Source of the DNA: Shewanella psychrophila
Lineage (GTDB): Bacteria; Pseudomonadota; Gammaproteobacteria; Enterobacterales; Shewanellaceae
Reading direction: 5' to 3'
Assembly (NCBI RefSeq): GCF_002005305.1
Contig: NZ_CP014782.1
Coordinates: 1,488,001 to 1,552,000 of the forward strand
DNA length: 64,000 nt
Shown: piece by piece, positions 53,665-62,471 of the stretch
How the letters are laid out: each line of letters starts with the position of its first letter
Numbering within the stretch: the first letter of the stretch is position 1
Notes under the pieces: model-generated
Told to the model about the DNA's origin: nothing
Database searches by the model: none
Seen by the model: the letters and a program-made list of their open reading frames with translations, nothing else
Made by a program: the position numbers and the translations under genes

Positions 53665-55110
53665 ATGATGATCCGCTTTCGAACGATAACCGAGTCTATA
53701 TATGCAATACTTTCTATTGCATTGTTTTTTCTGTTATTTATTACACCTTCATCCCTCGCCATCAGCGATACTTCATCACAGACACAAACCAATACTGCAC
53801 CTAAAATCCCGGTACTTACCATTAAAGGTGCCATAGGTCCCGCCATCAGCGATTACTTAACCACTGAGATGGCTATCGCAAACCGAAACGACGCGCCTCT
53901 GATCATCATTATCATAGATACTCCCGGAGGCTTAGTATCGAGTTTGCGTGACATCAATCAAGCCATACTTAACTCTCAAGTTCCCATCGCCTGCCTTGTT
54001 CATCCTGCTGGTGCCAGAGCCGCCAGTGCGGGTACTTATATCTTGTATGCTTGTCATATTGCCGCCATGGCACAGGCGACCACTCTAGGGGCCGCAACCC
54101 CCGTCAGCATAGGCGGTTCTCCCAAAGGAGCCCCTCAAGACAAGGACAATAATAAGGCAAGCTCACCCTCAGCCATGGAAAAGAAGATCCTCAATGACTC
54201 AATCGCTTATATTCGCTCTCTGGCTCAGTTGCGTAGCCGCAACGAAGAGTGGGCCGAGCTAGCAGTCAAAGAAGCCGCGACCTTAACCGCCCAGGAAGCC
54301 TTAGAGAAAAATGTTATTAATCTTATCTCAAACTCTACAGCTGACTTAATTAAACAGCTCGATGGGTGGGAGGTGGACATCAACCAGAATCCTCACCGAC
54401 TTGAGCTATCAAAGGCCAAATTGACTCCAATACAGCCAGACTGGCGCAACCAATTTATAGCCACGATCACTAACCCTAATATCGCCTACATTCTCATGTT
54501 AATCGGTGTCTACGGCCTTATTCTAGAGTTTTACAGCCCAGGCATAGGCGTGGCAGGCGTCACTGGTGCTATCGCACTGGTTATCGCTATGTACGCCTTT
54601 CAGATGTTACCGGTTAATTATGCCGGTTTGCTCCTGCTCCTGTTAGGCATAGGCTTGATGATCGCCGAAGCCATGATGCCCAGTTTCGGCATTTTCGGCA
54701 TCGGCGGCGTTATCGCTTTTGCATTGGGCTCAGTGTTTCTTATCGATACAAAAAATGCAGACTTTCAGATCTCCCTCCCCGTTATCGCAGCCTTCACCTG
54801 CGTCAGTGCAGGTTTTGCGATCTTCTGCCTAGGCTATCTCTGGCGTTCACGGCATAACAAGGTGGTCAGCGGTCAAGAAGCCATCGTAGGGGCTGAAGCC
54901 ACAGTATTGGAAGATTTTATCGACGAAGGATTTGTCTTACTTGACGGCGAACGTTGGGCGGCGAAATCTGATAGCCCCCTACAAAAAAATCAGCTGGTTA
55001 AGGTGGAGCAGGTCGACAATTTAACCCTGATACTTGGTCGAGCAATTGACAACAAACTTGCCCCTAACTCTAGCCCTAACAAAAACATCGAAGCAGAAGG
55101 AGAAAAATAA
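53665..55110 (+). CDS. NfeD-family membrane-bound serine protease
   Basis: Long-form NfeD (ClpP-class), 481 aa. The N-terminal signal or anchor segment (about 14-33) is followed by the protease domain with the nucleophile Ser121 (RAASAGTYI) and the Gly-rich loop DTPGGLVSS. Then come four membrane helices (about 275-405) and a C-terminal OB-fold NfeD domain (about 410-465). In relatives it cuts the C-terminal tail of its partner stomatin. The partner gene follows with a 1-base overlap. Confidence 0.93.
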   Translation: MMIRFRTITESIYAILSIALFFLLFITPSSLAISDTSSQTQTNTAPKIPVLTIKGAIGPAISDYLTTEMAIANRNDAPLIIIIIDTPGGLVSSLRDINQAILNSQVPIACLVHPAGARAASAGTYILYACHIAAMAQATTLGAATPVSIGGSPKGAPQDKDNNKASSPSAMEKKILNDSIAYIRSLAQLRSRNEEWAELAVKEAATLTAQEALEKNVINLISNSTADLIKQLDGWEVDINQNPHRLELSKAKLTPIQPDWRNQFIATITNPNIAYILMLIGVYGLILEFYSPGIGVAGVTGAIALVIAMYAFQMLPVNYAGLLLLLLGIGLMIAEAMMPSFGIFGIGGVIAFALGSVFLIDTKNADFQISLPVIAAFTCVSAGFAIFCLGYLWRSRHNKVVSGQEAIVGAEATVLEDFIDEGFVLLDGERWAAKSDSPLQKNQLVKVEQVDNLTLILGRAIDNKLAPNSSPNKNIEAEGEK

Positions 55111-55904
55111 TGGATCCCATCTTGCCCAGTGGCGCCATGTTTGGCTTAGCCGTACTGGTGCTGATTTTTGCAATTATACTCAGCGCCTTTCGAATTTTAA
55201 GGGAGTATGAACGCGGGGTTATCTTCCTGCTCGGACGCTTTTACCGGGTCAAGGGCCCGGGACTAATCATAGTCATTCCCATCATCCAACAGATGGTCAG
55301 GGTCGATCTCAGAACCATAGTGATGGATGTACCAACCCAAGATGTGATCAGCAGAGACAACGTATCAGTCAGAGTCAACGCCGTGATCTATTTTCGGGTG
55401 TTGGACTCTCAAAAAGCCATTATCAATGTGGAGGACTATCTGCAAGCTACCTCCCAACTGGCTCAAACCACACTGAGATCTGTTCTTGGACAACATGAAC
55501 TCGATGAGATGCTAGCCAATAGAGAGATGCTCAATACCGACATTCAGAGCATTCTCGACAGCCGTACCGACGGTTGGGGAATAAAGGTGTCTAATGTTGA
55601 AATTAAGCATGTTGATCTTAATGAAACCATGGTCAGGGCCATAGCTAGACAGGCTGAAGCCGAACGTACCAGAAGAGCCAAGGTGATTCACGCCTCAGGA
55701 GAGATGGAAGCCTCCGCTAAGCTAGTGGAAGCCGCCTGTAAACTGGCGGAAGAACCCAACGCCATCTTACTCAGATATTTGCAAACCTTAACAGAAATCG
55801 CTAGCGAAAAGAATTCGACCATACTGTTTCCTCTTCCCATGGAGTTATTACAGGGAGTCATGAAAAAAAATACCGAAGGTCAAAAAAAGAAGGCTGATGA
55901 CTAA
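55110..55904 (+). CDS. Slipin (SPFH/stomatin-like membrane protein)
   Basis: A membrane-organising protein of the SPFH family, 264 aa. The N-terminal hairpin membrane segment (about 9-30) is followed by the band-7 domain (REYERGVIFLLGRFYRVKGPG, VDLRTIVMDVPTQDV) and a coiled-coil (NETMVRAIARQAEAERTRRAK). The ATG overlaps the nfeD stop (TAATG), the conserved nfeD-slipin pair. It is likely part of protein quality control or membrane microdomain formation. Confidence 0.94.
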   Translation: MDPILPSGAMFGLAVLVLIFAIILSAFRILREYERGVIFLLGRFYRVKGPGLIIVIPIIQQMVRVDLRTIVMDVPTQDVISRDNVSVRVNAVIYFRVLDSQKAIINVEDYLQATSQLAQTTLRSVLGQHELDEMLANREMLNTDIQSILDSRTDGWGIKVSNVEIKHVDLNETMVRAIARQAEAERTRRAKVIHASGEMEASAKLVEAACKLAEEPNAILLRYLQTLTEIASEKNSTILFPLPMELLQGVMKKNTEGQKKKADD

Positions 55905-56036
55905 TTAGGGCTTGAGCAATATCTGCAGTAAGTAGAGTCTAGCCAATAAAAAGAGGTATTAATCGCCCGATACAGGGTTAATAAGCTCGAAATGCCAATT
56001 AACTATAGCAAGTAGTAGTAACTACGCCATATTGAT

Positions 56037-57023
56037 TTATTTTTTATTCAGTTCCAGCTGAGCTTGCTTCAAGCTCTCTTTCTCACTACGGCGTATTTGA
56101 ATCACCGACTTAACGTCACTGCCGATATGAGCTTCACCACGCTTCTCGGCGAGCTGCATCTGACGTTCACGCTCTTCAAAACGCTGACGTTGCTTATCAG
56201 AGATAGAGTCGATGCAATGAGGACAGCTAACACCCTGAACATAAGCTTCGCTGGCTTTCTCACTCTCAGTGATAGGCATACGACAGGCGTTACACTGGTC
56301 ATACTGACCTTTTTCCAAATCATGGTTAACCGCAACGCGATTATCGAAAACAAAGCATTCGCCTTGCCACAGACTCTCTTCCTGCTTAATTTCTTCCAGA
56401 TACTTAAGCACACCGCCTTCTAGGTGATATACCTCATCGAAGCCTTGCTCTTTCAAATAAGCCGTCGACTTTTCACAACGGATCCCGCCAGTACAGAACA
56501 TGGCGATCTTCTTATGTTTGCTCGGGTCTAAATTCTCTTTTACGTATGCTGGAAATTCGCGAAATGTATTTGTCTTCGGATCGACCGCATTCTTGAAGGT
56601 ACCAATCTGCACCTCATATTCGTTGCGGGTATCGACTAAGATGACGTCGGGATCTGAAATTAATGCGTTCCAGTCTTGAGGCTTCACATAAGTGCCTACG
56701 ACTTTAAGGGGATCTATGCCTTCGACACCCATGGTCACAATCTCTTTCTTTAATTTTACTTTGGTGCGATAAAACGGCATATCATCATCGAAAGACAGCT
56801 TATGCACGATATTGTCTAAGCCCGGCTGAGTATTCAACCAATTGAGCAGGTCATCTATAGCGTCTTGAGAACCAGCAACCGTACCATTAATGCCTTCGCT
56901 GGCCAGTAATAAGGTGCCCTTGATGTCTTTATCAATCATGACATTAAGCAAAGGCTTTTGAATAGATTCAAAATGTGGCAGAGAAACAAACTTATATAGG
57001 GCACAAACGACAACTTGGGACAT
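56037..57023 (-). CDS. trhO: tRNA uridine(34) hydroxylase
   Basis: Makes 5-hydroxyuridine at tRNA position 34. I start it at the ATG at 57023 (328 aa), because GAGGT lies 6 bases before it and the family begins MSQVVVCALYKF; the frame extends 37 codons further upstream without support. An acylphosphatase-like N-terminal domain precedes a rhodanese domain with the catalytic cysteine in CTGGIRCEKS. A zinc-binding tail with four cysteines follows (CNACRMP, CPHCIDS). It is divergent from the GST gene. Confidence 0.95.
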   Translation of the reverse strand: MSQVVVCALYKFVSLPHFESIQKPLLNVMIDKDIKGTLLLASEGINGTVAGSQDAIDDLLNWLNTQPGLDNIVHKLSFDDDMPFYRTKVKLKKEIVTMGVEGIDPLKVVGTYVKPQDWNALISDPDVILVDTRNEYEVQIGTFKNAVDPKTNTFREFPAYVKENLDPSKHKKIAMFCTGGIRCEKSTAYLKEQGFDEVYHLEGGVLKYLEEIKQEESLWQGECFVFDNRVAVNHDLEKGQYDQCNACRMPITESEKASEAYVQGVSCPHCIDSISDKQRQRFEERERQMQLAEKRGEAHIGSDVKSVIQIRRSEKESLKQAQLELNKK

Positions 57024-57281
57024 ATCAACCTCAAATGCTGGCAGGAGCTTAATCTCCAGCGCATCATAAATAGTAACAACCGGACTCAGGTTTGAGCCAA
57101 GTAACAAAATCGCGACGAATTCTACCTGAGTCACACTCCAAAAAACAGGTAAAAAGTAAGCTTATTCATAAAGTGCTAATTTTCACCCGCTTTCCCCTTC
57201 ACCACCGTTTTATTCGTTGTTATTTCTATTCTGACGGTTAAGAATAACTGACATAAGCATTCATAAGATGAAATAACACCT

Positions 57282-57932
57282 ATGTCTTTACCCACCCTCT
57301 ATTCTTTCAGACGTTGCCCCTATGCCATGCGCGCCCGTTTAGGCATTTTACTTTCGCAGACACCTGTCTCTTTACGTGAAATAATCCTTAAACATAAACC
57401 CGAGCCCATGTTAGCCGCTTCACCTAAAGGCACAGTTCCCGTACTTATCTTGCAAGATGGCAATATTATAGATGAGAGTCTGGACATCATGCGCTGGGCA
57501 CTGAGCCTGAACGATCCTCACAACCTCTTACTAGCAGACCAGCCTCAGCGGCAAGAGCAAGCTAAAGCATTAATTGATAGTAATGATAATGAGTTTAAAT
57601 CTTGGTTGGATAAGTATAAATATGCCGATAGGAACCCAGAGCAGAGTGAAATTTTTTACCGCACTGAAGGCGAAAAGTTTATCGCTCAACTTGAACACTT
57701 GTTAGGGAAAAATCAGCAGCTGTTAAGCGATTCTGCCAGTATCGCCGATTTTGCCATCTTCCCGTTTATTCGCCAATTTGCCGGGGTCGACAGCACTTGG
57801 TTCAGCCAGGCTCCCTACCCAAACGTGCAAGCTTGGTTAGCCGATCACCTTGAAGGCGCAATATTTTCCAATATTATGAAGAAATATCCAACCTGGCTGG
57901 ATAGCGGTGAATCTTTTCAATTTGGACAATAA
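57282..57932 (+). CDS. Glutathione S-transferase family protein
   Basis: A soluble GST-like protein, 216 aa. The thioredoxin-like N-terminal domain has RRCPYAMRARLGI with the CPYA active-site motif and the cis-proline region KGTVPVLIL, then the DESLDIMRW glutathione-binding loop. The helical C-terminal domain follows. CPYA rather than a Ser or Tyr motif suggests a thiol-transfer type. The substrate is unknown. It is divergent from trhO; the gap of 258 bp between the two starts should hold both promoters. Confidence 0.9.
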   Translation: MSLPTLYSFRRCPYAMRARLGILLSQTPVSLREIILKHKPEPMLAASPKGTVPVLILQDGNIIDESLDIMRWALSLNDPHNLLLADQPQRQEQAKALIDSNDNEFKSWLDKYKYADRNPEQSEIFYRTEGEKFIAQLEHLLGKNQQLLSDSASIADFAIFPFIRQFAGVDSTWFSQAPYPNVQAWLADHLEGAIFSNIMKKYPTWLDSGESFQFGQ

Positions 57933-57994
57933 ATGACAGCTCCGAATTTCGACAAGCAATCAACTGGTATGGAAATTACTAAGAGGAAAATACC

Positions 57995-58123
57995 ATGACA
58001 TGGACAATTAACCCCGTTAGCCAAGTAAATTCGCCTATCACATACCTTATGAATACAAGCGAAAAGCCCAATCCCTATATGAAAGCTTGGTTTTGTGCGG
58101 GACACAGAGTTGTACTCTTATAG
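57995..58123 (+). CDS. Possible 42-aa ORF after the GST gene
   Basis: A short frame that I translated by hand, starting MTWTINPVSQ and ending WFCAGHRVVLL. It has an AGAGG ribosome-binding site at a good distance (8-9 bases). No signal peptide or known motif is present. It may be a real small gene or a remnant; there is no terminator that settles it. Confidence 0.3.
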   Translation: MTWTINPVSQVNSPITYLMNTSEKPNPYMKAWFCAGHRVVLL

Positions 58124-58170
58124 TTTAGCAGCAAGCTAGAGGCTGACATTTATCTACAGCGATATAAAAG

Positions 58171-58779
58171 CTACTTAATAACCATTGGAATTGAAGCGAC
58201 TAAGAGTGCAGCCATTAACCAATTAAAGTGCATTCGCCTCTTGGCTGAATTTAGCAGTTTACGTATTGCCGCCCCAAGAAATACCCAAGTAAAAGAAGCT
58301 GGAAAGCCGACCAGATTAAATACAATCACCCCAAGAATGGCACTGAGCCAAAATGCTTCACCCGCTAAAGTAAATGCACTGCACAGTGTGATGGTAGCCA
58401 TCCATGATTTAGGATTCACCCATTGAAAAAGTGCAGCCTCTCTCAGTGTCATAGGTCTGGCATCACTATCTTGTTGTTTATCACCCACACATGAAGTAGC
58501 CACCCGATAGGCGAGAAACAGCAGATAAGCGATCGAAAGATACTTAAGCACTTGATGAAATATAGGCCAGCTCTCAAATAACGCGCCTAGTCCTAATAAA
58601 ATGGAGACATGTAGCGTCGTCTGCCCCACCCTGATCCCCAAAATATGGGGTAAGGTACTTTTAACGCCATAGTTTGCCCCCGATTGGGCCAACAAAATGT
58701 TGTTAGGTCCTGGTGTCATTGTCATAGTGGCACCAAATATTCCCGCCGAGATCATGAGCGCCCATAAAGATTGATCCAT
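58171..58779 (-). CDS. LysE/RhtB-family amino-acid exporter
   Basis: An inner-membrane exporter of the LysE superfamily, 202 aa with about six membrane helices. The N-terminal signature TMTPGPNNILLAQSGANYG is typical of the RhtB branch; the RPMTLREAALFQWVNPKSW loop follows. An AGGAGA ribosome-binding site marks the ATG at 58779. It is divergent from a MocR-type regulator with shared operator-like repeats between, suggesting that the regulator controls it. Which amino acid it exports is unknown. Confidence 0.93.
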   Translation of the reverse strand: MDQSLWALMISAGIFGATMTMTPGPNNILLAQSGANYGVKSTLPHILGIRVGQTTLHVSILLGLGALFESWPIFHQVLKYLSIAYLLFLAYRVATSCVGDKQQDSDARPMTLREAALFQWVNPKSWMATITLCSAFTLAGEAFWLSAILGVIVFNLVGFPASFTWVFLGAAIRKLLNSAKRRMHFNWLMAALLVASIPMVIK

Positions 58780-58865
58780 ATTCTCTCCTGTTTATTCGTT
58801 TTTCTATTGATAGACTTATTAATCATGTGTAACTGCATGCCTACAAAACGAGATTGACTAACTCA

Positions 58866-58912
58866 ACAATTGTTACAAACACAATTGTACGCATACAATT
58901 ATTGACACAATT
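58866..58912. promoter_or_regulatory. Four spaced ACAATT boxes between lysE and mocR
   Basis: ACAATTGT at 58866-58873 and 58881-58888, then ACAATT at 58895-58900 and 58907-58912, spaced 15, 14 and 12 bases. The last box touches the mocR -35 hexamer. A regular series of short repeats fits a dimeric MocR regulator that binds direct repeats; this is inferred. Confidence 0.6.
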
Positions 58913-58930
58913 AAATCTAAAACGCATAAT
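58902..58930 (+). promoter_or_regulatory. Sigma-70 promoter of the MocR gene
   Basis: TTGACA (58902-58907), a 17-base spacer and CATAAT (58925-58930), 37 bp before the start codon. The perfect -35 overlaps the fourth ACAATT box, which would allow autorepression. Confidence 0.72.
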
Positions 58931-58966
58931 AACCATAACTAAAAATGGATCAATGGTTTTATTGTC

Positions 58967-60337
58967 ATGGGTACAATGTGGAATCCAGACTTAGATGCCT
59001 ATTTAGGGCCTAAGTACTTACGTTTATTCGATGCTATTGAAGCGGCAATAAATCGAGGTGAACTCGAGTCAGGAGTTAAACTTCCTCCTCAACGAAGGCT
59101 GGCGGATAATGTGGGGTTTACCATAGGCACAGTGACGCGCGCCTATGCATTGGCTGAGCAAAAGGGTCTGGTTGAGGCTAGGGTTGGTGCTGGCACCTTT
59201 GTCAAACCACAATTTAAACCGGCAAGTGCACAGCAGCAGGCGAACTTTGCCACCTGTCAGCAACCTTTGACCAATCAGATAGGGGCTCTTAGTGACGCCT
59301 TAACGCAACTTGCCAAAGACCCACACAAGCTCAGTGTGTTACTTGGCTATCACCCCAATCCATTGCCTGAGCAGCAATTTGTATTCCATCAGTGGTTATC
59401 TAAACGCGGAATAACCCAATCCAGTGAAGACCTACTCTTTACTCATGGCGCCCAGCAAGGCATATATGTCACTCTTAACGGCTTACTTAAACCCGGTGAT
59501 ACTCTGCTTCATGAGGCGAACTGTTATCCGGGGATCAGGTTAGCCGCCCAGCAACTAGGGGTTCACAACATAGGCGTGCCCTTAACTCATGATGGGCTCG
59601 ATCTGGAAGCGCTTGCTCAGTTAGTCGTTGAACATCAACCTAAAATCATCTACCTGACACTGAATAATCAAAATCCAACCTGCATCCAATATAGCGATGC
59701 CCAAAGAGAAACCCTACTCCACCTGGCTCAGCAACATGACTTTTATATTATCGAAGATGATGTGAATTACTGTTTACCCCAAGAGTGGAAAGCACCGCTA
59801 TGGAACCTTGCTCTGACTAAAAAAAGTAGCTCAGCCCCCCAGAGGGTGATCTACCTCTCCAGTTTGTCTAAATTATTCTCTGGTGGATTGAGACAAGGTT
59901 TCCTATTGATCCCCGAACAGCTCAGGCCACAGATTAAACTTGCGCTCCATAGCCAATGTTGGATGATCTCACCACTGAACATCGAGCTGGCGACTAAGCT
60001 TATCACTACAAAATCGTTGATGGGTGACAGAGAAAAGCTCATCGCCCAGCGGCAAGCAATGTGTATAGACATGAGTGAAAGGCTGGGACTTAAAAACAGA
60101 TGGCGTGGACTCACTGGTTGGTTACAGCTCAAGTCACCGGTAAAGGCCCATCATGTAGTGACCTCTTTGGCGTCCAGTGGGATCTTGATCCGCAACGGCG
60201 ACGATTTTGACAATCACGATAACTATATTCGATTGAGCATTGGTGGTGCCAGTAGCAATGTCGAGTTTGAAGCCTCATTGCTCGCAATTGAATCTTGTAT
60301 CTTAAACTTGACTCAAAATGCCTATTCAATCATGTGA
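58967..60337 (+). CDS. MocR-type regulator (GntR HTH fused to PLP aminotransferase domain)
   Basis: A transcription factor of the MocR subfamily, 456 aa. The N-terminal winged helix (about 1-80: KLPPQRRLADNVGFTIGTVTRAYALAEQ) is followed by a fold-type I aminotransferase domain with the PLP lysine in YLSSLSKLFSGGLRQGF and IEDDVNYCL. Such proteins sense PLP or amino-acid adducts. It is divergent from the LysE exporter, the likely target, across a gap with repeated boxes. The ATG at 58967 is chosen; a second ATG lies three codons later. Confidence 0.93.
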   Translation: MGTMWNPDLDAYLGPKYLRLFDAIEAAINRGELESGVKLPPQRRLADNVGFTIGTVTRAYALAEQKGLVEARVGAGTFVKPQFKPASAQQQANFATCQQPLTNQIGALSDALTQLAKDPHKLSVLLGYHPNPLPEQQFVFHQWLSKRGITQSSEDLLFTHGAQQGIYVTLNGLLKPGDTLLHEANCYPGIRLAAQQLGVHNIGVPLTHDGLDLEALAQLVVEHQPKIIYLTLNNQNPTCIQYSDAQRETLLHLAQQHDFYIIEDDVNYCLPQEWKAPLWNLALTKKSSSAPQRVIYLSSLSKLFSGGLRQGFLLIPEQLRPQIKLALHSQCWMISPLNIELATKLITTKSLMGDREKLIAQRQAMCIDMSERLGLKNRWRGLTGWLQLKSPVKAHHVVTSLASSGILIRNGDDFDNHDNYIRLSIGGASSNVEFEASLLAIESCILNLTQNAYSIM

Positions 60338-60777
60338 AGTCCTCCTTAATGGAAACATGGAGAGATACTTTACAGACACTAATGCTAGGCTGCATTTAGT
60401 TACAATTATCTATGCTTAAACTAAACTTAAATTCAGGTTAGTCATGGCTAATTTTAGTGATTAGTCGTACAATAATTCTTCTCTCAGATAACGGTCCTCA
60501 AGCTAGTTATCGATATCAAGAATATTCAACTAAATCTATGCGATTAACGTTCTGATAAACGGTTTCTACACGGAACTGTTTCATCGTACTTTTCATAGCA
60601 CTTTGCTATAGCAGTAGGCTCACCGATGGTTTTCCGTCGAACCGAATAATTTGCTGTTATTGTGCAAAATGCGCAAGAAGAGTAGCCCGGTTTCCTAGTC
60701 TAAATTTAGCCATCTAACTTGATAGTAATCATCTGTGCCTATTTAGGGCTCATTCTCACTGAATTAAAGAGGTATTA
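60338..60777. other. 440-bp gap before the drug exporter gene
   Basis: I see no gene, repeat family or clear terminator here. The last 60 bp should contain the exporter promoter and a GAGG ribosome-binding site. Confidence 0.4.
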
Positions 60778-62016
60778 GTGAAAACGGCATCCAACCAAAC
60801 AAGCCCGACAACAAACCCTGCAGTCAATTTAAACCTTGTTATCTTGATCCCCATGTTGTCAGCGATAATCGCAATCACACCTTTAGCTATCGATCTTTAC
60901 CTGCCCGCCATGGCGACAATTGCCGCGAGTTTCCATACCGATATCACTATGGTGCAGCAGTCACTCAGCATCTATTTAGCAGGGTATGCATTAGGCATGC
61001 TCTGCTTTGGCCCCCTGGCCGATAGAATTGGCCGCCGGCCTTTGGTCATTGCGGGCCTAACCGGCTTTGCCTTAATGAGCTTTCTATTAGCCTTTGTCAC
61101 CAGCATAGAGTCGTTTTTAGCCCTCAGGTTCGGTCAAGCCTTCATCGGCGCCGCGGCTACTGTCGTCGTCCCAGGTTATATCAAAGAGGTATATGGGAAA
61201 AACACGGCTAAGGGTATGTCTTATGTCAGCCTTATCATGATGCTAGCTCCATTAATTGCCCCTAGTATAGGCAGCTTAATTCTGGAGTTTGGTGAATGGC
61301 ACCTTATCTTTTTCATCTTAGGTTTCTACGCGATGATCATGCTGGTTTTGGTGTTTTGGAAGTTGAAAATGCCCAGCGATACAGATTTAAGTAAGCGTAG
61401 TCAAAAGTCTTTTTTCGGGGCCTACGCCGTGGTCTTTACTAAGCCCGGAGTCAAACTGCACATTGCCAGTGGCGTATTGACCTCCTTTGCATTCTTCTGT
61501 TATCTGACGGCTTCTCCATTTGTCTATATGGAGGTTTTCGGCTTAGATAAATCCCTGTTTGCCATCTTGTTTAGCACCAATGTCGCCGCACTTATGCTGG
61601 CCAATGTCGTCAATAGCCGTATTGTCGTTCGTTATGGTTCTCGCAGAATACTCAAAGTGTCCACCTTGCTGGCTATCATCGCCGGTTCGGCCCTCTTCGC
61701 GGTAAACTGGTTGGGGATGAGCTATCATTTTACCGTGATCACCCTACTGCCATTTATGGCGTGCCTCGGCGTAATGTCTGTCAATGCTGATGCGATTGTG
61801 TTGATGCAGTTCCAGCAAGAGACAGGTACAGCCACCGCAGTCGTTGGCACTTTGAGGTTTGGTTTCGGCGCGGTAGCCGGCCCTCTATTAGCCTTGTTTT
61901 ATACAGGCACAGCTGTGCCTTTCTCCGCCTTAATGCTAAGTGCGGTAGTCTTGGTCGCTTTTTGTCAGTTTTTTGCTCATCGGCGCAGCCAGAACGAGTT
62001 AACACAGGTGAATTAA
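60778..62016 (+). CDS. Bcr/CflA-family multidrug efflux MFS transporter
   Basis: A 12-helix proton-driven exporter of the DHA1 family, 412 aa. It shows the Bcr/CflA N-terminus (PLAIDLYLPAMATIAASFHTD), the loop 2-3 motif GPLADRIGRRP and FIGAAATVVVPGYIKEVYG. The start is GTG at 60778 with GAGG 5 bases upstream. Substrates of relatives include bicyclomycin and chloramphenicol; here they are unknown. It may share control with the MocR-LysE region but has its own gap. A hairpin terminator follows. Confidence 0.93.
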   Translation: MKTASNQTSPTTNPAVNLNLVILIPMLSAIIAITPLAIDLYLPAMATIAASFHTDITMVQQSLSIYLAGYALGMLCFGPLADRIGRRPLVIAGLTGFALMSFLLAFVTSIESFLALRFGQAFIGAAATVVVPGYIKEVYGKNTAKGMSYVSLIMMLAPLIAPSIGSLILEFGEWHLIFFILGFYAMIMLVLVFWKLKMPSDTDLSKRSQKSFFGAYAVVFTKPGVKLHIASGVLTSFAFFCYLTASPFVYMEVFGLDKSLFAILFSTNVAALMLANVVNSRIVVRYGSRRILKVSTLLAIIAGSALFAVNWLGMSYHFTVITLLPFMACLGVMSVNADAIVLMQFQQETGTATAVVGTLRFGFGAVAGPLLALFYTGTAVPFSALMLSAVVLVAFCQFFAHRRSQNELTQVN

Positions 62017-62039
62017 GCCTGCTTATACTGTGAAATAGA

Positions 62040-62075
62040 CCCTTATGCTCAGCCTCAGCATAAGGGCCTATTTTC
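62040..62075 (+). terminator. Terminator of the drug exporter gene
   Basis: A 10-bp stem CCCTTATGCT/AGCATAAGGG with a 7-base loop and a following TATTTT, 24 bp after the stop codon. Confidence 0.8.
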
Positions 62076-62265
62076 CCCAACTGTGTAGATGCAAACATCT
62101 GAAAATACAGTGAATCCCATATCAACCAGAATCAACATTCTCATTCAATTCGATAAAGACTCATGAAGTTATTCTTGATTTCTTCACTAAAAATTCACTT
62201 TTTTAGCATTATCAGCATTTTTAACCGTATTTTTTCTCATAATCGGCGTTATTTTAAAAAATAAC

Positions 62266-62293
62266 TTGAATAGATCTGCTTTTTTTATATGAT
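62266..62293 (+). promoter_or_regulatory. Putative ilvI promoter
   Basis: TTGAAT (62266-62271), a 16-base spacer and TATGAT (62288-62293) in AT-rich DNA, giving a leader of about 170 bases. It is the only good promoter in the 455-bp gap 62017-62471. A hairpin formed by TTACCG/CGGTAA precedes the start codon. No attenuator with runs of Ile, Leu or Val codons is visible. Confidence 0.55.
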
Positions 62294-62471
62294 GAAATTC
62301 TGTTTATTTGGAAACAGGTGTCGCGCCTTACAGGGTGAAATCAACTTTAAACCAAAAGTTATTCGACATTTCGAGAGCAAGGATCACCATCCACGCTCAT
62401 TTTATTCAAGCGATTACCGTCGCTGTTGCAAGATACTGCATACCGTAGCGGTAACTTATGAGGGTTTACAA

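Noticed and set aside
60338..60777. Possible decayed transposase remnant in the gap before the drug exporter
   Set aside because: I could not find a coherent reading frame or terminal inverted repeats.
62289..62471. Leader peptide attenuator for ilvI
   Set aside because: The frame lacks clustered Ile, Leu or Val codons and no alternative terminator hairpin with a T run precedes the gene.
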